Assembly (NCBI GenBank): GCA_017624895.1 | Contig: JAGAMB010000039.1 | Span: 1 to 64,000, forward strand | Direction: 5' to 3' | DNA from: Ruminococcus sp. | Lineage (GTDB): Bacteria; Bacillota; Clostridia; Oscillospirales; Ruminococcaceae | Length of the DNA: 64,000 bases | Shown: piece after piece, positions 7,227 through 16,037 of the stretch | Layout of the letters: the number at the start of each line of letters is the position of its first letter | Position numbering within the stretch: the stretch's first letter is position 1 | Position numbers and translations under genes: made by a program | The notes under the pieces: model-generated | What the model was told of the DNA's origin: nothing | What the model saw: only the letters and a program-made list of their open reading frames with translations | Database searches by the model: none

Positions 7227-8243
7227 TTAAAATTTTATGGAATCAATTGGCATTGTAGCCACCGCATTAAGACTTTCATCAGCTGTAATTCCTGCTGCAA
7301 AGTTGTAGCTTCCCTGACAGGCAATCATAGCAGCATTGTCACCGCATAGACTCAATTCCGGCATATAAAACTCAAATCCGCGTTCATCACAGGCTTTTGA
7401 AAGAGCCGCGCGAACTCCCGAATTTGCCGAAACACCGCCTGCAAGGGCAATTTTTTTATAGCCGTACTGTTCAGCTGCACCTATTGTTTTTTCGGTTATT
7501 ATCTCCGAAATTGTCCGCTGAATACTTGCCGATAAATCGTTTTTGTCGATTGTTTCGCCTTTCTGATCGGCACGATGAAGCATATTTATAACCGAGGTTT
7601 TAAGCCCCGAAAAGCTGAAATCAAACTCATTTCCTGCAACGACGGGATGGGGCAGCTTAAATGCCGAAAAATCACCGTTTTGCGCCGCACGATCAATATG
7701 TACTCCACCGGGATATGGAAATCCCATAGCCCTTGCGCACTTATCAAAACACTCTCCTGCCGCGTCATCACGAGTTCTGCCGATAACACGAAACTCCGTA
7801 TAACTCAGCACCTCGATCAGATGACTGTGAGCGCCGCTTGCAACAATGCAGAGATAGGGCGGTTCAAGCTCCTTATGACAGATATAATTTGCTGCAATAT
7901 GTCCTGAAATATGGTGAACGGGAATTAGTGGCTTCTCAGCAGCAAATGCCAAAGATTTTGCAAAATTCACGCCTACCAGCAAAGCCCCGATAAGTCCCGG
8001 CGCATAAGTAACAGCAATTCCGTCCAGGTCGGCAAGGGTAACATCAGCTTCTCTCAGAGCCTGCTTTGTGACCTCAAGAATATTCTCACAATGGCGGCGT
8101 GAGGCGATCTCAGGCACTACTCCGCCATATTTTTTATGCTCCTCGATCTGCGTGGAAATTACCGATGAACGGATATTTCTGAAATCCTCGCAGACGCTTG
8201 CGGCGGTTTCATCGCAGGAGCTTTCAATTCCTAAAATTAACAT
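7227..8243 (-). CDS. tsaD: tRNA t6A37 threonylcarbamoyltransferase TsaD
   Basis: The 338-residue ASKHA-fold protein transfers the threonylcarbamoyl group to A37 of ANN-decoding tRNAs. The start MLILGIESSCDETAAS, the metal-binding HHISGH at 110-115, the FSFSGLKT motif and the GGVSANSG motif near residue 270 are all intact. Its start overlaps rimI by 7 bp. The usual partners TsaB, TsaC and TsaE are not in the window. Length is normal. Confidence 0.97.
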   Translation of the reverse strand: MLILGIESSCDETAASVCEDFRNIRSSVISTQIEEHKKYGGVVPEIASRRHCENILEVTKQALREADVTLADLDGIAVTYAPGLIGALLVGVNFAKSLAFAAEKPLIPVHHISGHIAANYICHKELEPPYLCIVASGAHSHLIEVLSYTEFRVIGRTRDDAAGECFDKCARAMGFPYPGGVHIDRAAQNGDFSAFKLPHPVVAGNEFDFSFSGLKTSVINMLHRADQKGETIDKNDLSASIQRTISEIITEKTIGAAEQYGYKKIALAGGVSANSGVRAALSKACDERGFEFYMPELSLCGDNAAMIACQGSYNFAAGITADESLNAVATMPIDSIKF

Positions 8244-8704
8244 ATTAAACCTTCTTTATTAATTATATGTTGCATTACAACTGCATTTTCATCAGGAAAA
8301 CTGTAAAAGTTTTTCCTGATTGATATTTTTTCAAATCCGAATTTTTCATACAAGCCGATTGCAGGAGAATTTGATTCACGGACTTCAAGAAATATACTAT
8401 TAGTAATTTCAGGCAATGCCGTAAGATAAGCTTTCATCAGCTGCCCTGCAATGCCTTTTCGCCTGTATTCAGGAGCAACGGCAACACTTGTGATTTCCGC
8501 CTCATCTGCCGCATGGAAGCCGCAGATAAGTCCTGTAACCACTTCATTTTCCACGGCATACAACACAATTCCGTTGTCTTTTTCAGCCTCGGACTTAAAC
8601 GAATCCGCCGACCAGCCGTCATTGCCCACGCACATTTTATCAAGGTCGGACAGGGCGGCAAAAACCTCATAATCAGTATTAATATCGGCACGAATTATTT
8701 CCAT
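8237..8704 (-). CDS. rimI: ribosomal protein bS18 N-alanine acetyltransferase RimI
   Basis: The 155-residue GNAT protein has the acetyl-CoA pyrophosphate loop RRKGIAG near residues 80-86 and the C-terminal NSPAIGLYEKFGF motif typical of RimI. It is encoded between polA and tsaD, and rimI-tsaD pairing is common in Firmicutes. It acetylates the N-terminal alanine of ribosomal protein S18. A different GNAT substrate cannot be excluded, but context favours RimI. Confidence 0.88.
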   Translation of the reverse strand: MEIIRADINTDYEVFAALSDLDKMCVGNDGWSADSFKSEAEKDNGIVLYAVENEVVTGLICGFHAADEAEITSVAVAPEYRRKGIAGQLMKAYLTALPEITNSIFLEVRESNSPAIGLYEKFGFEKISIRKNFYSFPDENAVVMQHIINKEGLIC

Positions 8705-8742
8705 TGTACCACCTCAAAATCATAGCAATATAGTACAAATTA

Positions 8743-11277
8743 TCAGCCTTTCGCGTCATACCAGCTCTGACCTGTATGGACATCAACTGCAAGGGGAGCT
8801 TTCATCTCGCATACGTTGAGCATTTCCTCTTTCAACAGCTCTGCACAGCGGTCAGCACAGGAAACATCAGCTTCTATAATAAGTTCATCGTGAACCTGCA
8901 ATATAAGCTCCGCATTGAGCTTTTCCGCCTTTAAACGGCGATATACATTAATCATTGCGATTTTTATGAGGTCGGCAGCAGTTCCCTGAACGGGGGTATT
9001 CATAGCAATTCTCTTACCTGCCGCCTGTAATACTTTATTGGAAGAAAGAAGTTCGGGAATGAGTCTTTTACGCCCGAACATAGTTGTCACAACGCCTGTT
9101 TTCATAGCGTTCTCAACGGTATCATCCATAAACTGCTGCACCTTAGGATATTTAGCAAGATAGTCCGAAATATACTTTTTAGCCTGTGCCACCGATGTGC
9201 CAATATCCTTAGAAAGGGAAAACGGCCCCATACCATAGATTATACCGAAATTTACGGCTTTTGCGGCACTTCGCATCTCGGAAGTGACCATAATTGCAGG
9301 CATATCAAAAACCTGCGATGCTGTTGAAGTGTGGATATCCTCCCCCGATGTAAAGGCGGAAATCATATTTTTATCACCGCAGAGATGAGCCATAACCCGC
9401 AGTTCAATCTGGCTGTAATCCGCGTCAATAAGCACTTTTCCCTCATCAGCAACAAAAAATTTTCGCATTTCCGCACCAAGCTCTGTACGAACGGGAATGT
9501 TCTGCAAATTCGGCTCAGTTGAGGAAATTCTGCCTGTTCGTGTTTCCGTCTGCTTGAACGAGGTATGAATTCTTCCGTCCTCAGCTACCTTTTCAAGAAG
9601 TCCGGTAACATAGGTTGAATTTAGTTTTGTATACTGTCTGTATTTTAAAACATTATCCACAATGGGGCAGAAGCTGCGCAGTTCCTCCAGAACCTCCGCA
9701 TTTGTAGAATATCCGCTTTTTGTCTTTTTCTTGGCAGGAAGTCCCATTTCCTCAAAAAGAACAACTCCCAGCTGTTTCGGAGAGGAGATATTAAACTCGT
9801 GACCTGCTTCGTCGTATATCAATTGTTGAGTTTCCTCGATCATTTCGGTAAGATATTTTCCGAAATCCCGAACACCCTGCTCAGTAATTCCTACCCCGAA
9901 ATGCTCCATAGAGGCAAGAACCTCCGTCAGCGGCATTTCTATGTTATTCAACAACTCAGTCATACCCTCATTTTCAACAGCCTCACGAAGCTTTTTTATA
10001 AGCTGAGGAAGTGACGCTAATTCGGCAAAATCTCCGTTTTCTGCACAAAAATGCACACCATATTCGCCGCACAGCTTCTCCGTTGTATATTCGGATGCAG
10101 AAGTATTCAGCAGATATCCGCAAATCTCCCCATCTGTTTTAAGATTGCGGAGATCGCCGCCATGAGCCATCGCCCAGCGGTAATGAGGCTTTGCGGACAT
10201 AGTGATTTTTCCGCGGTCAGAAGCCAAATACCGCAGTATCAACTCCTGATTTTCGGTTACATAAACCGTTGTATCATCAAGAATTGACAGCTTTTCGCCG
10301 TCGAATAAATAGGCTGTATTTACGAATTTGTCGATTATTTCATCTGTCAGCTCAGCTGTGGAAAGCTCCACAGGAACATATTCCTCCACAGGCTTTTCAA
10401 CGGATTTTTCCGCAGCTGACGCTGAAATTTCAAGCTTATCAAGCAGCTTGTACATCTCCAGTTCCGTGAGAAAACGGCTCAGTTCAGCCTTGTCAGCCTC
10501 GCCGATTTTATAGGATTCAAGGCATTTTTCCACAGGTGCATCACGGACGATGGTAGCAAGCCATTTGCTTTCTTTTGCCGATTCTTCGCCATTTTCAAGC
10601 TTCGTCTTAACTCCCTTTGTCAGGTTTGACTCAGCATATTTTTCATAGAGATTTTCAATTGTGCCATACTCTTTAATTAGAGCAGTCGCCGTTTTTTCGC
10701 CTATTCCCGCAACTCCCTTGATGTTGTCAGAGCTGTCGCCCATAAGGGCCTTCAGGTCGATAAGTTTAATGGGTTCAAAGCCGTATTCCTCCATAAATCG
10801 GGCAGGAGTGTAGTGAATTGTTTCCTTGTTTGTGGCGAGGAGAATCGTAACATTTTCGTCCACAAGCTGAAGGCTGTCCCTGTCACCTGTGAGGACATAA
10901 CATTCACAGCCGCAATCGGTACAGCTTTTTGAAAGTGTGCCGAGGATATCATCCGCCTCATAGCCCTCACACTCCACAACTTTAATGCCCATAAGCGTCA
11001 GAAGCTCCTTTACAAGCGGAAGTTGCTGGGCAAGTTCGGGAGGCATACCCTTGCGGTTCGCCTTATAGCTTTCAACCTTTTTATGGCGGAAAGTTGGCGA
11101 TTTCAGGTCAAATGCAACTGCCACGGAATCAGGCTGCACATCGTTGAAATTTTTAAGATATATATTCATAAAGCCGAAAATGGCATTTGTAAAAACGCCT
11201 TTCTTATTGGAAAGCAGCTTTATACCGTAAAATGCGCGGTTTAGTATACTGTTTCCATCTATAACAAGCAGCTTCAT
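8743..11277 (-). CDS. polA: DNA polymerase I
   Basis: The 844-residue protein has an N-terminal 5'-3' exonuclease (about 1-290, with EGYEADDILG and LKALMGDSSDN). A shortened middle region of about 170 residues follows, and then the polymerase domain. Motif A is DADYSQIELR, motif B KAVNFGIIYG and motif C VHDE. The middle region lacks the Asp/Glu residues of an active 3'-5' exonuclease, as in other Firmicute enzymes, so proofreading is probably absent. It acts in repair and Okazaki fragment processing. A GAGGTGAT site precedes the ATG, and the gene leads the polA-rimI-tsaD unit. Confidence 0.97.
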   Translation of the reverse strand: MKLLVIDGNSILNRAFYGIKLLSNKKGVFTNAIFGFMNIYLKNFNDVQPDSVAVAFDLKSPTFRHKKVESYKANRKGMPPELAQQLPLVKELLTLMGIKVVECEGYEADDILGTLSKSCTDCGCECYVLTGDRDSLQLVDENVTILLATNKETIHYTPARFMEEYGFEPIKLIDLKALMGDSSDNIKGVAGIGEKTATALIKEYGTIENLYEKYAESNLTKGVKTKLENGEESAKESKWLATIVRDAPVEKCLESYKIGEADKAELSRFLTELEMYKLLDKLEISASAAEKSVEKPVEEYVPVELSTAELTDEIIDKFVNTAYLFDGEKLSILDDTTVYVTENQELILRYLASDRGKITMSAKPHYRWAMAHGGDLRNLKTDGEICGYLLNTSASEYTTEKLCGEYGVHFCAENGDFAELASLPQLIKKLREAVENEGMTELLNNIEMPLTEVLASMEHFGVGITEQGVRDFGKYLTEMIEETQQLIYDEAGHEFNISSPKQLGVVLFEEMGLPAKKKTKSGYSTNAEVLEELRSFCPIVDNVLKYRQYTKLNSTYVTGLLEKVAEDGRIHTSFKQTETRTGRISSTEPNLQNIPVRTELGAEMRKFFVADEGKVLIDADYSQIELRVMAHLCGDKNMISAFTSGEDIHTSTASQVFDMPAIMVTSEMRSAAKAVNFGIIYGMGPFSLSKDIGTSVAQAKKYISDYLAKYPKVQQFMDDTVENAMKTGVVTTMFGRKRLIPELLSSNKVLQAAGKRIAMNTPVQGTAADLIKIAMINVYRRLKAEKLNAELILQVHDELIIEADVSCADRCAELLKEEMLNVCEMKAPLAVDVHTGQSWYDAKG

Positions 11278-11309
11278 AAAATCACCTCGTAATAATCGTT
11301 ATAGAATTA

Positions 11310-11338
11310 ATTATATCACGTTTAACCTTAAATAGCAA
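11310..11338 (-). promoter_or_regulatory. promoter of the polA operon
   Basis: On the minus strand TTGCTA (11333-11338) and TATAAT (11310-11315) are 17 bp apart, about 30 bp before the polA ATG. Confidence 0.65.
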
Positions 11339-11377
11339 GGGATTTTAAAAAAATCCGAAAAAATTTCAAAAAAGGGG

Positions 11378-11406
11378 TTGACAAGCTGTGAAATGTATGC
11401 TATAAT
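11378..11406 (+). promoter_or_regulatory. strong promoter of rplJ-rplL
   Basis: A consensus TTGACA (11378-11383) and TATAAT (11401-11406) have a 17-bp spacer. Confidence 0.92.
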
Positions 11407-11412
11407 ATAAAA

Positions 11413-11575
11413 GCTGATTTCAGCACATATCGTATTCTAAAGACAGCAGGCAAGGCGAAAGCCCGTAAGTCCCGCCGAGGAGTGCAAGTGATAAGAATTA
11501 TCATTGTCCTTTTCCGAGCTGTCGGCAAAAGGATTTTTTATTGCCCCGAATACGATAAAAAATAATTCGGAGGTG
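11413..11575 (+). ncRNA. ribosomal protein L10 leader (autoregulatory mRNA leader)
   Basis: About 165 nt lie between the start site and rplJ. They include the AGACAGCAGGC segment, the CCGCCGAGGAGTGCAAGT segment and a stem from CCTTTTCCGA with TCGGCAAAAGG. This arrangement upstream of rplJ matches the L10 leader of Firmicutes, where L10 (with L12) binds and represses translation. The structure was judged by eye, and a covariance search would confirm it. Confidence 0.75.
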
Positions 11576-11583
11576 AATACACA

Positions 11584-12096
11584 ATGCCAAGCAATGCAGT
11601 TCTCGAAGCCAAGAAGGCTAAGGTTGAGCAGCTCACAGACCTCATCAAGAATTCCGTATCAGGCGTTCTCGTTGACTACAAGGGCATCACCGTTGAGGAA
11701 GACACAAAGCTCAGAAAGGAGCTTCGTGAGGCAGGTGTTAACTATTTCGTAGAAAAGAACACTCTGCTCCTCCGTGCATTCCAGAATTGCGGTATTGAGG
11801 GATTCGAGGAGGTTCTTAACGGAACAACAGCTATCGCTCTCTCAAACGATGACCAGACTGCTCCAGCTCGTATTCTCGGTAAGTTCGCTGAGAAGGCAGG
11901 CGACGAAAAGTTCAATCTCAAGGCAGGCTACGTTGAAGGTGAAGTTTACGATCAGGCTGGAGTTATTGCTCTTTCCAAGATCCCTTCAAAGGACGTTCTG
12001 CTCGCTCAGCTGGTTGGCTCTCTCCAGGGTCCCATGCAGAAGCTCGCAGCTACTCTCAAGGCAGTTGCAGACAAGAAGTCAGAGGAAGCTGCCTGA
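11584..12096 (+). CDS. rplJ: 50S ribosomal protein L10
   Basis: The 170-residue protein starts MPSNAVLEAKKAKVEQL and has the conserved GVLVDYKGITVEED and FVEKNTLL segments of L10. It anchors L7/L12 dimers in the ribosomal stalk. Its mRNA leader is the site of autoregulation. A GGAGGTG site lies 9 bp upstream. Neither rplKA upstream nor rpoB downstream is present, so this is an isolated rplJL unit. Confidence 0.97.
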   Translation: MPSNAVLEAKKAKVEQLTDLIKNSVSGVLVDYKGITVEEDTKLRKELREAGVNYFVEKNTLLLRAFQNCGIEGFEEVLNGTTAIALSNDDQTAPARILGKFAEKAGDEKFNLKAGYVEGEVYDQAGVIALSKIPSKDVLLAQLVGSLQGPMQKLAATLKAVADKKSEEAA

Positions 12097-12172
12097 TTTC
12101 ACTTGTTTATTTAAGTTGTCAGCTTAATACTATCGCCGTAATCGGCAAATAATTATAAAGGAGATTATTATC

Positions 12173-12544
12173 ATGGCTTCAGAGAAGATCACAAATTTTG
12201 TAGAAGAAATCAAGACTCTTTCCGTTCTCGAGCTTGCTGAGCTCGTAGAGGCAATCCAGGAGGAGTTCGGCGTAACAGCAATGGTTGCTGCTGCTCCCGC
12301 TGCTGGCGGTGCAGGTGCTGCTGCTGACGCTAAGACAGAGTTCGACGTAATCCTCGCTTCCTTCGGTGACGCTAAGATGGCTGTTATCAAGGCTGCTAAG
12401 GAGATCCTCGGTCTTGGTCTTAAGGAAGCTAAGGAAGTAGTTGAGTCTGCTCCTAAGGCTATCAAGGAAGGCGTTTCAGAGGCAGAGGCTAACGAGCTTA
12501 AGGAAAAGTTCGAGGCTGCTGGTGCTACAATCGAAATCAAGTAA
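12173..12544 (+). CDS. rplL: 50S ribosomal protein L7/L12
   Basis: The 123-residue protein has the N-terminal dimerisation segment, an Ala/Gly-rich hinge (residues about 38-55) and the C-terminal factor-binding domain with [20 protein letters not shown]. It recruits translation factors to the ribosome. It is co-transcribed with rplJ, 76 bp downstream, and followed by an intrinsic terminator. Codon use is strongly biased, as expected for high expression. Confidence 0.98.
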   Translation: MASEKITNFVEEIKTLSVLELAELVEAIQEEFGVTAMVAAAPAAGGAGAAADAKTEFDVILASFGDAKMAVIKAAKEILGLGLKEAKEVVESAPKAIKEGVSEAEANELKEKFEAAGATIEIK

Positions 12545-12562
12545 TTTTTTACTTAACATTTC

Positions 12563-12595
12563 AAAGGCTGTTCCGTTTGGAGCAGCCTTTTTTAT
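12563..12595 (+). terminator. terminator of rplJ-rplL
   Basis: AAGGCTGTTCC pairs with GGAGCAGCCTT (one G-U) over a GTTT loop, and a T run follows. Confidence 0.88.
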
Positions 12596-12615
12596 TTGAA
12601 ATACGGAGGAATGTT

Positions 12616-13068
12616 ATGTATTTCCGTGAAATCAAAGAAAATAAAAAGCAATATCTTTCGCTATTGCTGTTGGCTGACGAGCAGGAGGATATGATTGACC
12701 GATACATCGACAGGGGGACAATGTATGTCCTTGACGATGACGGAGTGAAATGCGAATGTGTAGTGACGGACGAGGGTGAGGGAATCCTTGAAATCAAGAA
12801 CATCGCCACGGAGCCGCAATATCAGGGAAAAGGCTATGCAAATGCTATGATTGACTTTATCTGCCGCAAATACAAAGGGGATTTTTCTGTATTGCAGGTC
12901 GGCACAGGCGATAGTCCGCTGACTGTGCCTTTCTACGAAAAATGCGGATTTGTCCGTTCCCATACCGTAAAAAATTTTTTTACTGATAACTATGACCACC
13001 CTATTTATGAATGTGGGGTGCTGCTTACTGATATGGTTTATCTGCGGAAAAATTTGTTGACAAAATAA
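12616..13068 (+). CDS. YvbK-like GNAT acetyltransferase
   Basis: The 150-residue protein has a LLLLADEQEDMIDRYIDRG start, the acetyl-CoA loop QYQGKGYA near residue 77, then LQVGTGDSPL and FYEKCGF. The C-terminal FFTDNYDHPIYE block is characteristic of the YvbK group of GNATs. Substrate unknown. A longer start at 12577 would fall inside the rplL terminator. The ATG at 12616 after GGAGG is correct. Confidence 0.82.
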   Translation: MYFREIKENKKQYLSLLLLADEQEDMIDRYIDRGTMYVLDDDGVKCECVVTDEGEGILEIKNIATEPQYQGKGYANAMIDFICRKYKGDFSVLQVGTGDSPLTVPFYEKCGFVRSHTVKNFFTDNYDHPIYECGVLLTDMVYLRKNLLTK

Positions 13069-13085
13069 GCTAAATATAATATAAT
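13057..13085 (+). promoter_or_regulatory. promoter of the zinc-ribbon gene
   Basis: TTGACA (13057-13062) and TATAAT (13080-13085) with a 17-bp spacer. The -35 box overlaps the last codons of the GNAT gene. Confidence 0.8.
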
Positions 13086-13135
13086 ATAATATTTATGCAG
13101 AAAACTACACGATATAGGTTAAGGAGGATTTTAAA

Positions 13136-13363
13136 ATGAAATGTCCCGTATGCGAACATGAAATGGAAAAAGGTCTTGTTCAGTTTCATCGTTCATTATC
13201 ATGGGTGAAAAATAAACACAAGCTTTCATTATCACCCCAAAAAGGTGAAATATTTATCTATCAAATGAACGCACTTTCTTATATATGTCTCGAAGCGTAT
13301 ATTTGTAAATCATGTAAAAAAATTGTTATTGATTATTCAGAATCACAGTATCATGAAGGATGA
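13136..13363 (+). CDS. small zinc-ribbon protein (PF20097/DUF6487-like)
   Basis: The 75-residue protein has CPVC at residues 3-6 and CKSC near 57-60, a treble-clef or ribbon zinc site, with the CPxCexEMekG opening of DUF6487 proteins. It has its own promoter and AAGGAGG site. Function is unknown. Relatives are small cytosolic proteins often in mobile or variable spots. Confidence 0.75.
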   Translation: MKCPVCEHEMEKGLVQFHRSLSWVKNKHKLSLSPQKGEIFIYQMNALSYICLEAYICKSCKKIVIDYSESQYHEG

Positions 13364-13440
13364 ATGTACCTCGGAACATATGACCATAGCCTATTGGCGC
13401 ACCTATTTTCCGCTCCACAGTGGGGGACAGCTCTAAGTGA

Positions 13441-14466
13441 CTATTCCGCAGGCATTTTTCTGCGGATTTTCGCCGTTTCCGCAATAACCACCCCTGTCAT
13501 TATAATCAGCATAACTGACGGCACAGGAGATGCCTCACGGTAAAGACGCTCCCCCGAAGCGAATACATCAACTGCTCCCGATATGAAAAATGGCTGCAAT
13601 ATGCGGCATATCAGATAGGTCAGAGCCGCCGCACATATACGCATTGACGCAAGGGGAAAAATTGAAAGCTTTCCGCGAAATATAGCAGAAATCTGAAAGA
13701 ACACGCATACTCCGCCAAATGAAACAAGAGCTGCTGTTGCGGGGATATCTGCGGATATTTCTGCAATTGCCGTTATATCAAGGACTGCTTTGTACAAATT
13801 CCCCTTGAAAAGTACAGATAAACCGCAATATTCAGCCATTTCCGCAAATACTGCAAATATCACGACGCAAAGGCACATATCCCCCAACGCTCTCCCCGAA
13901 GACGCTACAGAATTTGTCAGTATATCCGCTGAAACGGCTGCATTACGCTTATTTTCGGATATGGGATTTTTTCTGAAATATATTGATAAAACAACTGCCA
14001 TAATTATTTCGGCAGCAAGGTTTGAAATAAGTATAAGTCCCCCGATTTCCGCTGTAGAGGCAGCACAGCCAAAAACAAACGCCGCACCTGAGCCAAAACA
14101 TAGCCCCGACATTATTTCCGCCGTTTTCTTAGACATTCTGCCCTCTGTATACATAGAGTAAATCATCTTTGCACCAACAGGATATCCCGACACAAGGGAA
14201 AAGAGAAATACAGCGCCGCACTCTCCGTTCAAACCGAAAATCCGCCGCGTTATGGGAGATATCCACCGCCCTGCAATTGATAGCGCACCGCTTTTGAGGA
14301 GAATTGACGAAGCCGCCATCATAGCATACAGCGATGGTATAATTATCGTAATACAGCGGTTTATCCCCTCCCCTACCGCAGATTTTACCTGTGCTGGGAA
14401 AAACAAACAATAAAGACAAAAGCTCACAGCAAATAAAACTGTGAGTATTTTTTTTGCAATTTTCAT
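13441..14466 (-). CDS. YlbJ-like sporulation integral membrane protein
   Basis: The 341-residue protein has about eight membrane helices and a Gate (nucleoside-recognition) domain with SGYPVGAKM near residue 95. Length and layout match YlbJ, a sigma-E-dependent sporulation membrane protein in Bacillus. A TTG at 14478 opens the frame earlier. The ATG at 14464-14466 preceded by GGGTGAT is preferred. It is divergent from yqfC-yqfD, another sporulation pair, with only 55 bp between. A general nucleoside-transport role is the alternative. Confidence 0.72.
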   Translation of the reverse strand: MKIAKKILTVLFAVSFCLYCLFFPAQVKSAVGEGINRCITIIIPSLYAMMAASSILLKSGALSIAGRWISPITRRIFGLNGECGAVFLFSLVSGYPVGAKMIYSMYTEGRMSKKTAEIMSGLCFGSGAAFVFGCAASTAEIGGLILISNLAAEIIMAVVLSIYFRKNPISENKRNAAVSADILTNSVASSGRALGDMCLCVVIFAVFAEMAEYCGLSVLFKGNLYKAVLDITAIAEISADIPATAALVSFGGVCVFFQISAIFRGKLSIFPLASMRICAAALTYLICRILQPFFISGAVDVFASGERLYREASPVPSVMLIIMTGVVIAETAKIRRKMPAE

Positions 14467-14521
14467 ATCATCACCCAATTAATCATATTATTAAAAGTAA
14501 ATAATTATTCGGAGGTAAAAT

Positions 14522-14782
14522 ATGTTTGATAAATTAACGGAAAAAGTCAATGCTGCTGTTTTCGAGGAAGCAGGTATGCACATTTCTGGAAATCGGGAGA
14601 TTATACTGGAAAATTGCCGAAGAATAGAGGAATGCAGCGATGTTTTTATGTCTTTTGCCTGTGGAAAACTCCTTGTTCACATATGGGGAAATGATCTGCG
14701 AGCATTTGACTACAGAACAGGCGGACTTGTTATCCGCGGAAAAATCTCACAAATTGAACTTGCTGAAAGGAGAGGCCGATGA
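14522..14782 (+). CDS. yqfC: sporulation protein YqfC (YabP/YqfC family)
   Basis: The 86-residue protein shows the YabP/YqfC beta-rich pattern: NREIILENCRRIEECSD, then GKLLVHIWGNDLRAFDY and GLVIRGKISQIEL. It precedes yqfD with an ATGA overlap, the conserved gene order in spore formers. GGAGG lies 8 bp before the ATG. Its molecular role in the mother cell is unknown. Confidence 0.88.
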   Translation: MFDKLTEKVNAAVFEEAGMHISGNREIILENCRRIEECSDVFMSFACGKLLVHIWGNDLRAFDYRTGGLVIRGKISQIELAERRGR

Positions 14783-15942
14783 AAAATCAGATACGCGGCT
14801 GCGTAAAAATCAATGCCGAGGGGAAAGCTCTGTACAGCTTTATAAATACCTTGCACCAGCGAAAAATAGCCATATTCCGCCAATATGTCAAGGGCGGCAC
14901 TCTTTCGGCTGAAATATATCACAGCGATCTTGCAGAGGTTGAGGAGCTTGCAGAGGCTTCGGGCATATCCCTCACTCACTTTGAATTTGAAACTCTTTCT
15001 GAACAGCTCCGCCGACGCAGGGGCAGATTTGGCTTGATACTGGGACTTATTATTATTTTCGGTGCTTCTCTTTACTTTTCAAGCGTAATTGTCACTATTG
15101 ATATTCAGGGCAATGAGGCAGTCAGCGACGCTGTTATTTTATCGGCTCTTTCGGAAATCGGTATTGAGGAGGGTACGCAATTCGGGCAAATCAACTACAT
15201 CTGGAGCGAAAATCAGCTCCGCCTTATGATTGACAAAATTGCATGGGCAGGTATGCATCGCACAGGTCATCGCCTTGTGGTGGAGGTTACGGAAATTGTT
15301 GAAAAGCCGGATATGCTCATTGAACGTATTCCCTGTAACGTTGTCGCCTCCCGCGACGCAGAAATCATAAGCACAACCGTTCAGGATGGGCAGCTTATGC
15401 ATATCGTGGGCGATTATGTTTTTGCAGGAGATATGCTGATAAACGGTATTACCACCGACCACAACGGAAACATTACCCTCCACCACGCTATGGGAAAAAT
15501 TATGGGGAAATACAGCGAAACTGCAAATTTCAGCGGAAATTTCACAAAAGAAAGACTTACTCCCACAGGGAAAACAGACAGACGCCGCAAACTAAGACTG
15601 TTCAGCCTTGAAATTCCGCTGTATTTCGGAAAAAACCGTTACGAATACTCTGAAAAGTCTGAAATTGACAAACCACTTTATATATTCGGGAAAAAAATCC
15701 CAATCAGCATTGAAACAACTGAATACATGGAATTAAACCGCATTTCCTCCACCCTATCCAAAGAGGAGCTTAAAGCTGAACTTATGGAAAAGGTTTATCT
15801 GTATGAAAAGAATTTTCTATCGGACAGCGAAATATTACAGCGTGATATCAAAGAAAAGGCTACCAAGGAGGAACTTACCCTTTCTGTTACCTATAAATTG
15901 CAGGGGGATATATGTGAACAGCGTGAAATAGCCATAAAATGA
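14779..15942 (+). CDS. yqfD: sporulation protein YqfD
   Basis: The 387-residue protein has an N-terminal cytoplasmic domain (about 1-80), a single membrane segment at about 87-108 and a large outer domain. That domain begins with a POTRA-like region (VTIDIQGNEAVSDAVIL). The family is conserved in endospore formers, where it acts in the mother cell. The start overlaps yqfC by 4 bp. The gene ends before a shared terminator. The genes usually found next (phoH, ybeY) are absent. Confidence 0.9.
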   Translation: MKNQIRGCVKINAEGKALYSFINTLHQRKIAIFRQYVKGGTLSAEIYHSDLAEVEELAEASGISLTHFEFETLSEQLRRRRGRFGLILGLIIIFGASLYFSSVIVTIDIQGNEAVSDAVILSALSEIGIEEGTQFGQINYIWSENQLRLMIDKIAWAGMHRTGHRLVVEVTEIVEKPDMLIERIPCNVVASRDAEIISTTVQDGQLMHIVGDYVFAGDMLINGITTDHNGNITLHHAMGKIMGKYSETANFSGNFTKERLTPTGKTDRRRKLRLFSLEIPLYFGKNRYEYSEKSEIDKPLYIFGKKIPISIETTEYMELNRISSTLSKEELKAELMEKVYLYEKNFLSDSEILQRDIKEKATKEELTLSVTYKLQGDICEQREIAIK

Positions 15943-15985
15943 GCATCGCACATATTTGTGGCGCGAAAACGCCGATAAACAAAGA

Positions 15986-16017
15986 GGGGGACGCTCTGCA
16001 AGAAAGAGCATCCCCTA
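15986..16017. terminator. bidirectional terminator between yqfD and the GH5 gene
   Basis: GGGGACGCTCT pairs with AGAGCATCCCC over a 6-base loop (one wobble). It lies between convergent stop codons. Confidence 0.65.
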
Positions 16018-16037
16018 TTTACGTAAAATAAACCGTT

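Noticed and set aside
12577..12615. Earlier start of the YvbK-like GNAT
   Set aside because: These codons are the 3' arm of the rplL terminator; GGAGG at 12605 serves the ATG at 12616.
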